A DNA stretch of 64,000 nucleotides from Whitmania pigra (Eukaryota; Annelida; Clitellata; Hirudinida; Haemopidae). The stretch lies in the NCBI GenBank assembly GCA_021613335.1, contig JAJTWR010000032.1, positions 592,001 to 656,000 on the forward strand. The letters run 5' to 3'. Below, one piece after another: positions 35,395-64,000 of this stretch (its first letter is position 1; every line of letters starts with the position of its first letter). The translations under genes and the position numbers were made by a program. Below the pieces are notes generated by a model, which ran no database searches, had not been told where the DNA came from, and saw only the letters and a list, made by a program, of their open reading frames with translations.

Positions 35395-36720
35395 GTCAAA
35401 AACGAAAACAATATTCGGTCAGCCTCCACTCAGCTCCATTTTCTTTGTTCACTTTTATTGAAGGCTGGGTGTTCTGACAAATTAGCGAGTATTGGATCCA
35501 ACTCTGTCCTTCTCTCTCAAATCTAGATTCTGCCTCACATATTCTCGCGTTTCCTTCTTTGTTTTCTTCGGTATTGTTTCCGAAATCCATCTTTCAAATT
35601 CCATGTTAATGATGGACCTTTTGACCTCATTTTCCTCATTGGTATCAATGAGCTTTCTAAACTCGTCGTCTGTCATTCGGAGTAGAAACCTTCATTTTTC
35701 CATAAACTGCTGGATATATATTCGAGACTAACTACATTTTCTAAATCAATTTCTGCGCAACTGGTTATGGCTTTGAAATGGGCCTTCACGTCTGATGTCA
35801 TCATATTGGAGAGCAGTATTGTGGTTTGTTCCTAATGTTCTTTATGGCATTCGCATCGAAAGTAGAGAATTGCTGTTGGAGTGAAACGTTGATCCTGTTT
35901 TTTGTAATCCTCCACGAATCAATTCTGGGTCTGCCAGTGCTTTCTATGATTCTGTGTCGTGAAGGCTTGGAACAGAAAACAGATAAATTGTTTCCTCAGC
36001 AGGACCCAAATCTTGGCAAGAGATGATTGCAGGATTTAAGCGTGGTTGTTGGTGTTGGGCAAGTCAAGTATATTTCCAGCATGACCTTGTATTTGTCGGC
36101 GAGTCTTTGGCTTTGGATGGCATTCAAGAGTCTGTGTATAAAGCTTTTATGGAGTTCTTTGTTCACGATGATAAACGCAACTTCGAATCATTTCGGCCTC
36201 CATGGCTGCGAGCATGCAATATTCATCATCTGTCCGTCGGGCTTTAGCAGAGGGAAGATCAACTCTGGCTTTGTGATATTCAAGTGGATGGATCCTGTTT
36301 TCATGGATGCGTTTACCTCTTAGTGTGCCATACTTCTAGCTGCAAAAGTCGCAGGGAACCTGTCTTCTACTACCTGAAGGAATTTCTTTCTTTTTTTGAA
36401 CGCGAACCGCTTGGCTTCAGCCACTCCACGATATTCGAATGAACATCCACGAAATGACCACTCTTTAATCACTGCTGTGGAATGCAGATTCGTAAGCTAA
36501 TCTGCTTTTTTGGAAGAAAAACGAAATCTTCGGTGCAGGTTAGATTTTCTCCTTTTATTTTTCCCTCAAGAAATTAAATTGTTCACCAAAAGTCAAACTA
36601 ACGGCAGGAGACACGAGCAACAAATAAAGACAATTTGAAAAAATTAAAGCGAATATTAATTGCCTAAATTCGAGAGTTTAAACAAAACATCTGCATTTAT
36701 CGTTCGCTGAACAACGTATT
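35395..36720 (-). mobile_element. R2/NeSL-type LINE, second copy, 5' part only
   Basis: On the minus strand, from a probable 5' UTR (36720 down), frames encode a C2H2-like finger (VPCDFCS, LRGKRIHENRIHPLEYHKAR), RRTDDEYCMLA, an IRNKPQYY segment and FERWISETIPKKTK. These follow the same order as the first copy (SRIHPVQYHAARS, NEEENRLMA, IRNKSGYK, YEKWISTKIS). Stops and frameshifts are frequent and the RT and endonuclease are missing. It lies head-to-tail directly behind the first copy and is more diverged than a simple duplicate. Confidence 0.72.
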
Positions 36721-36917
36721 ATTATTTTTTTCCTTTATTTTCTCAGCCTTCCAAAAGCAATCAATGCAACAAGAAGTCGACTCGGAATTGTACGTGACAA
36801 AGAAAATCCTCTTCAAATTTTAATGTCCGCGTTCAAGGCCTGAGATCACCCTTGGACAGATAAAGAAGAAGAATATAGCGAGGGTCGGCAAGGCATTCCA
36901 ATAGTGAGCAACAAGTG

Positions 36918-37576
36918 TCAATCTCGTGAGGTCTGACGTTCCAAATTTAAGTTTCCTCCTTTCTTTTGTCTGCTGCACCTGTGGGCTCTCCAGATCCTGT
37001 AAATGTCCTGAAGTGCTTGAATCACGACACTCATTACGCACCTTCTTGAAAAACCCATTCCTCTCCAGAATGCATGCGATGCTTCTACCATCACTCCCCT
37101 CCAGTTACAAATGCAAGCAGTCATAACTGGCTCGAGTTTGCTAGTTCTTTCCTGAGCATTTCTCTCCATCCATGCATGGATTTCTGGTATGTTGTATTTG
37201 CCCTTTTTGCTTTCACGGACGTAGTCAAGATCAACTGAGTTGGCGAATACGGCAGCGTCGAGGACTATATATTTCCCACCTTTCCAGGCGCACAGATCCG
37301 GGATTTTGACTCCAATGTTGGTTGAGATGCGAGTTGTCTTGAGATGTTGTATCCATCCACCGTCTGATATAAACTCTCCGCAACTCCTCTTTTCCATGTA
37401 TCCTTTGGCATCGATGTGATATCTTTTCCGAATTTTCTGAATTCTTTCATCAACATGAGGTTATCTTTGAATACGTCGGCCATGAAGTTGTTTCCTCGAT
37501 GAGACTCGGACAGAATTCCCTTTAATCTCTGGATGCGATGACGTGGAACCCATTCTTTAAGTTGAGGAATTCCCAT
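36918..37576 (-). pseudogene. LINE restriction-like endonuclease domain
   Basis: C-terminal region with IPDLCAWKGGKYIVLDAAVF, i.e. the PD-(about 12)-D pattern of R2-type restriction-like endonucleases, followed by a downstream Lys-rich YVRESKKGKYN. The domain is split over two frames at about 37300-37390. Confidence 0.8.
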
Positions 37577-38591
37577 TTGACAGGAGTATGGTAAAAGGGC
37601 ATCGGGATATCCTCCGGAAGATAAACCTATTTTCTTGTTGCCTTCCTAATAGCGGTGTCAGAATATGCCAAAGCTTTAAGAAAAATATTTTCGAACGTAA
37701 ATGTGTGGACAAGACTTGGTATTAAGTAAACTTGGAGCACGTACTATCGCTGGCATGGTTTAAGAGGAGCTCTCGAAATGGTGTGAATCTATTTTTGAAC
37801 TTTTTCCCTCAGTGATATTAATTTTATACGCGACCCAACTTATATGCCAAGGTATTTATAGGTTTGGGAAATGTCAATTGCTCGGATATCTTGATGCTGA
37901 ACTTTGAGATAGGGTGTGGGATTGACGATCCACAGTTTCTGCCTGTTATGAGTCTCCGTTCGAAGTGAGGCACACTTGAGTGGGTTCAATTTTAATGCAA
38001 CGCCAGCCATTTCACATTCCAACTGTTCTAGCAATCTCGTCATTCCTACGTCTGTGGATGACATCATTACAAGATCGTCGGCAAAGGTGATGTAATTGCA
38101 TTTTGACGACGATTTTCTGCCGCTCAAAATACCAATTGTTTGATCCAATTCACTTGTAATCATTTCGATCACAGCGTTGAACAGTATGGGAGACATTGGG
38201 TCTCCTTGACGAACTCTTCTGTTTACCGCCACCAGTCCACAAAGACCATCATCAGTCTTCAGCCGTCCTCATCAGTTCCTTCTTGATATAAATCACTTAT
38301 GTAATTGAGCAACAGAGGTAGAGTTCCGAGTCTGGACCCAGCTCTTAGGAGAGATCTATGCGAGACAGAATCGAAAGCTTTGCTGACGTCCACAAATGTC
38401 ATGTTCAGCTTTTGAAGCTGTTCTCTCTTTTTCTGTAAAATTGATTTAATCGAAAAGATATTCTGTGCCACCCCATCTCCTGGGCAAAAAGCTTTTTGAG
38501 GTGGTGACAGCGACCAACTTGAAGACATTCTACTTGCCAAGCCGCGGTGGAATAGGCGAGACATTATTGGGCCAACTGTAATGGGTCGGTA

Positions 38592-39500
38592 GGTGGCCCG
38601 TCATAACAGCCCGGCGACAGAATAGCCCCGACAAAACAGCCCCGTCAAAATAGCCCCGTCGAAACCGCCCGGCGTCAAAATAGCCCCGTCGAAACAGCCC
38701 GGCGTCAAAATAGCCCAAGACAAAATAGCCCCGTCAAAATGGCCTCGACAAAATAGCTCGGCGACAAAATAGCCCAGGACAAAACTACCCGGCGACAAAA
38801 TAGCCCCGTCAAAATAGCCCCATGATAACTCCATGTCAAAGTATTTTTAAAAAATGTTGTGAAACTGAATCAAAATTTAATTCGAAATTAGTGGCTTGAA
38901 TGCTTTGACCGTTTTGAGTATTGTTTGTTGTTATTATTGTTCTCCAGAAGTTTAATTTGCATAGTCTTGCTTATTCAAATTTGTATCTGGCTTACAAATT
39001 TGTGTTGACATTATCCTCCTCACATGTTGCTTGTGAGAGGTCGTTTTCAAAATTGAAATACGTTTTGAACAGATTAAGAAATTTTCTGAACCAGTCAATT
39101 CTACGATCATTCATGCTGATGTCTTGTGAGAAAGACTCTTTTCCAAGAATCAATAACAATGAAATCATTGATGTTTTAGCATCGACTAGTGAAACGATGA
39201 AAAAGCTGTTATAATAGTTAATAGTGAATAGAAATTTTAGACTCTAGTGTTTCTTATGTTTAAGTTGATCAAAGTAGGAGTTAAATAAAAGTTCCCGGGC
39301 CGGTTTTTTAAGCCAGTCCGACCCTGGTGACAGGGCTGTTTTGTCGGGCCTATTTTGTCGCCGGGCTATTTTGTCAGGCTATTTTGACGGGATTTTTACG
39401 TCCTGGGCTATTTTGACGCCGGGCTGTTTCGACGGGGCTGTTTTGTCGGGGCTGTTTTGTCGGGGCTATTCTGTCGCCGGGCTGTTATGACGGGGTGCCG
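38592..39500 (+). mobile_element. hAT-like transposon with arrayed subterminal repeats (909 bp)
   Basis: Inserted in the LINE RT between the codons for DYRP and ITVG with an 8-bp target duplication GGTCGGTA (38584-38591, 39501-39508). Removing the insert restores DYRPITVG. The ends are inverted repeats, CCGTCATAACAGCCCGGCGA and onward. Each end is a tandem array of a 14-16 bp motif, consensus about CCCC(GG)GWCAAAAYAG: about 15 copies at the left (38597-38822) and 11 at the right (39332-39494), in opposite orientation. A short transposase fragment lies between. A partial relative occurs at 8537-8690. Confidence 0.9.
38921..39214 (+). pseudogene. hAT transposase C-terminal dimerisation fragment
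   Basis: Encodes about 90 residues with the hAT C-terminal signature: YLAYKFVLTLSSSHVACERS then FSKLKYVLNRLRNFLNQSIL. No ATG is evident at the 5' end (the frame opens at a non-ATG codon). It is the tail of a longer transposase left in an internally deleted element. Confidence 0.85.
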
Positions 39501-39615
39501 GGTCGGTAATCACCTGGAGTTGATGCTTCTCTGTTTTTTGGGATCAGTGTAACCAGTCCCGTTTTCAAGGAAGCAGGAGCGATGCCCACCAGCAACCATA
39601 GAGACATGTGTGCAG

Positions 39616-40973
39616 CTAGATCATTAAAGTTGAATTTTCTGAGATGATATTTTTTGATTCCATCTTGTCCTGGACTACTGTTTTTAACCTTTGGAAAGCG
39701 AATTGAACTTCCCATTTTGTGACCGGTTCCTGCATCTCCAGAATATCTTTACTCGTCCTATTAACAGGTCTGTTATCCTCCACCAACATTTCCTTAAAGA
39801 CTTCTGTACAATAGTCAACCATATTGCATGGTAGGTCACATTTCTTGTCTTCATATTCCTTACGGATAACCAATTGAGCAGCAGCTGAGGCATTCTTCCT
39901 AAATAATGTTTGAAGCTTGGCGAAATATTTTTGTCGTCTGGTCTTTTCTTCTTTTTGTTTCGAGGTTCGCATCTTTTCTTTGTGGAACTTTCTTTAGACT
40001 TGGCCATTTCCGTCATTTGCAATGCTTTTTTTCGGAGCCCTGTCACTGAATTTTGGTTTCTTTTTAGTCCGGGTTTGTTCTGATTTGTGCGAAATTTTTG
40101 TTGATATCCATTTTTCATATTCTCGGCCAATCAATTCTTTTTTCATGGCCTTGCTGAGTCTTTCACACAAGAGATCCGACAGATCCTCACTACTTATGTG
40201 AATCATGTCATATCTTTTAATGACGAACTGCTTTAATTTGATGCTGCTTTCAATGGGACCCGACCCCCGGACTGAACAGGAGAAATTCTTGCATGACAAG
40301 GTGCAGGATGATCAACGATCAAAGGCCTCAGAAGAATATTACTGAGGAAACGTTTGTATCCCGACTTATTTCGAATTCTCCTCATCTGCGCAGCAGTCAT
40401 ACCTGGGAAATATCTGGTTAGAGACACTATGATTCTCTTTTTTTCCAAGTAGTTCAAGCCTATTTCGGTTTCAGATATTTTTTTCCACAATTCATTGGTG
40501 TGATTTACTTGCTCTATTATCGTTGAATCATCGCTAGGAACAGAGGCATTGCTGTCTTGGTTCGAACATTCCTCCGTAGCCATTTCGCCAATGTCACTTG
40601 AATCTTCAGGCTTGCTATAACTTTGCAAGAGCACTCTGTATTCTTGCTGTCTTCTGTGACCTCTGATGGCAGCCAATGACCTGTGCTGGAATCTTTTGTG
40701 AAGCTCGATGTTGATATGTCTGATTCCTTGTTCCCTCAGCTCGAGTTATGTTATTGCCATCAGACGATTCTCTTCTTCATTCCAGCTACATTTGAAGTAA
40801 ACTTTCCCTGAACGTGCGGCATGGTACTGTACTGGGTGAATTCTGCTTTGATTAATTTTTAATCCCTTTAAAGTTTGAAACTCAGTTCCGCAATGTAAAC
40901 ATTTCGGTAGTACTTGCTCGCCTTGAGGCACACCTGAGTACCGAGTTCGAGCTTTTGCTGCGCGAGTCTCCAT
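39616..40973 (-). pseudogene. LINE N-terminal region (zinc finger and linker)
   Basis: Contains CLHCGTEFQTLKGLK with SRIHPVQYH (C2H2 finger), NEEENRLMA, a TAA stop, HKRFQHRSLAAIRGHRRQQE, IRNKSGYKRF and YEKWISTKISHKSEQ. Frames switch at least three times. Confidence 0.82.
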
Positions 40974-41287
40974 TGTTTACAAATTCAATGTTCCGATGGA
41001 ACTTTAAATTCTTTTTTCAGTTTTAAACCCCTCACAAAATCATCCACAGAACCACTTCACATCAAAGTCAACCAAACTTCTCCTCTAATTCCTCTTCTTT
41101 GCAGTTATTTCGAAGCTGTAACACAGACAGCGAAAGTTTATCGACAACTTCAAATTTTTCCGCTTTTAGTGTTGAACCGTCTCACACTTCAACTTGGCAG
41201 TGTAGGAGACACAAAGTGGTACTGAAATGTACGACGAATATCGCTGAGAAGTACAATAATTAAAAAACAGCCGCACTCGCTCGAGAC

Positions 41288-41651
<364 letters not shown>

Positions 41652-42482
41652 TCAGAAAGTGAGAGGAGCGACAAAAAAATGGAGACTTTTGGATGGGAAT
41701 GATTTTTAACTTCGCACGTTGTTGATTTATGCACAGCCTCTACCACTGGACCTTTACATCATGCTTTGTTTTAGTGTGCACTTTTTGTTGATGTTAGATT
41801 TTTACATTCCATTCATCCATCCACCCATCTTTCACTCCGTTTATCTATCAATCCATCCATCCGTCCATCCCGTTCTTATATCCGTCAATACGTCAGTAAC
41901 ACTATAAATTTTGTCCATTTATTTTTTGGTTCTTATTTCAGAATATTTCAATTTTCAAACATAAATTTAATTTCTAATGATTCCGAGGTAAATTTGATGT
42001 CAAATTCGGAGGTCGTTTATTAGTTCAAACTAACAACAGCAACAACAACAAAAATAATAACAACAAAGACGACAACAACAATTACAGCATTTATGAGCAT
42101 CAGTAACAACAGCAACAACAAAAGTCATGGGCATTTATCATCATCTCGATACAAGTTTCACTTCACTGAGCTGTTTACGACACGACACGAGCTGAACAGG
42201 TGATTAGAAATTATTTAATACCAATTATTATTATTTACAAATAATTAATTGTTAAATAATAAAAAATAATAGTTATTATTGTTGTCACATGTTCACACGA
42301 TTTGGTCCAACTAACAACTCACACGTCTGACTAGGCAGTAAATATAGAAGCAACGAAAATTATTAATTCAAGTCATAATTTATGCAAACATCACACACAA
42401 TAGACTATGGCATAATTTTCAAAACAAATTCCCACCTATAAATTTATAACTAACTCAATATTTAAAGCCTTGTAAACCAAAG

Positions 42483-64000
<21,518 letters not shown>

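Larger units (their letters stand above)
37840..39715 (-). pseudogene. LINE reverse transcriptase (interrupted)
   Basis: Segments in order: SSPGQDGIKKYHLRKFNFND, LVTLIPKNREASTPGDYRP, then after the 909-bp insertion ITVGPIMSRLFHRGLASRM, FVDVSKAFDSVSHRSLL, RRVRQGDPMSPILFNAVIE and the catalytic YITFADDLVMMSS. The pieces lie in different frames, so point indels as well as the insertion have inactivated it. Confidence 0.92.
36721..41283 (-). mobile_element. R2/NeSL-type LINE with restriction-like endonuclease, first copy
   Basis: Order on the minus strand: 5' UTR (41283-40974), C2H2 zinc finger (40973-40746: CLHCGTEFQTLKGLK), N-terminal linker, reverse transcriptase, and restriction-like endonuclease. 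This order is that of R2/NeSL/CRE-type elements, whose insertion is often site-specific. An in-frame TAA after RLMAIT and multiple frameshifts make it dead. It is interrupted in the RT by a 909-bp DNA transposon at 38592-39500. It starts next to an ATT array. Confidence 0.88.

Overview
The window is genomic DNA from an animal. It is very AT-rich, has spliced genes with GT-AG introns, and is packed with long AAT/ATT, CAT/GAT and CATC microsatellites. The gene set is a FoxG-type forkhead factor, a Gs-class G-protein alpha subunit, a peptide GPCR of the myosuppressin/dmsr type and secreted PAN + C-type lectin proteins. Together with the transposon classes this fits a protostome invertebrate, most likely a lophotrochozoan such as a leech or other annelid. 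That placement is inferred from style and content, not from a database match.

Layout. 1-1532 is intron, and 1533-2276 (+) is the last exon of a forkhead gene. 4389-16459 (-) holds a complete 11-exon G-alpha-s-class gene of 382 residues, which I could join exon by exon with every splice phase matching. 16460-26590 is intergenic and carries a gypsy-type LTR retrotransposon (20817-24154) with two identical 235-bp LTRs but broken, internally deleted coding DNA. 26590-34910 is a tandem segmental duplication carrying two three-exon PAN/C-type-lectin genes (+). Copy A has since gained a hAT transposon; its empty site survives in copy B, which has gained a LINE 3' end instead. 35395-41283 (-) is filled by two head-to-tail R2/NeSL-type LINEs with a restriction-like endonuclease; a 909-bp hAT-like element with unusual arrayed ends is inserted in one of them. 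42483-64000 (-) is a GPCR gene whose TM1-3 exon and TM4-7 exon are separated by an intron of about 19.7 kb full of microsatellites, a LINE ORF1 remnant and SINEs.

The genes do not form an operon or pathway. The strongest unexplained signals are structural: a transposon with 15 and 11 copies of a 14-16 bp motif at its two ends; an inverted, internally deleted copy of the GPCR 3' exon region; and tandem repeats pressed against the splice donors of the G-alpha gene, one of whose repeat units contains the donor sequence itself. All the very long poly-Ile/Leu/Tyr/His/Ser/Asp/Met open frames are microsatellite artefacts and are not annotated as genes.
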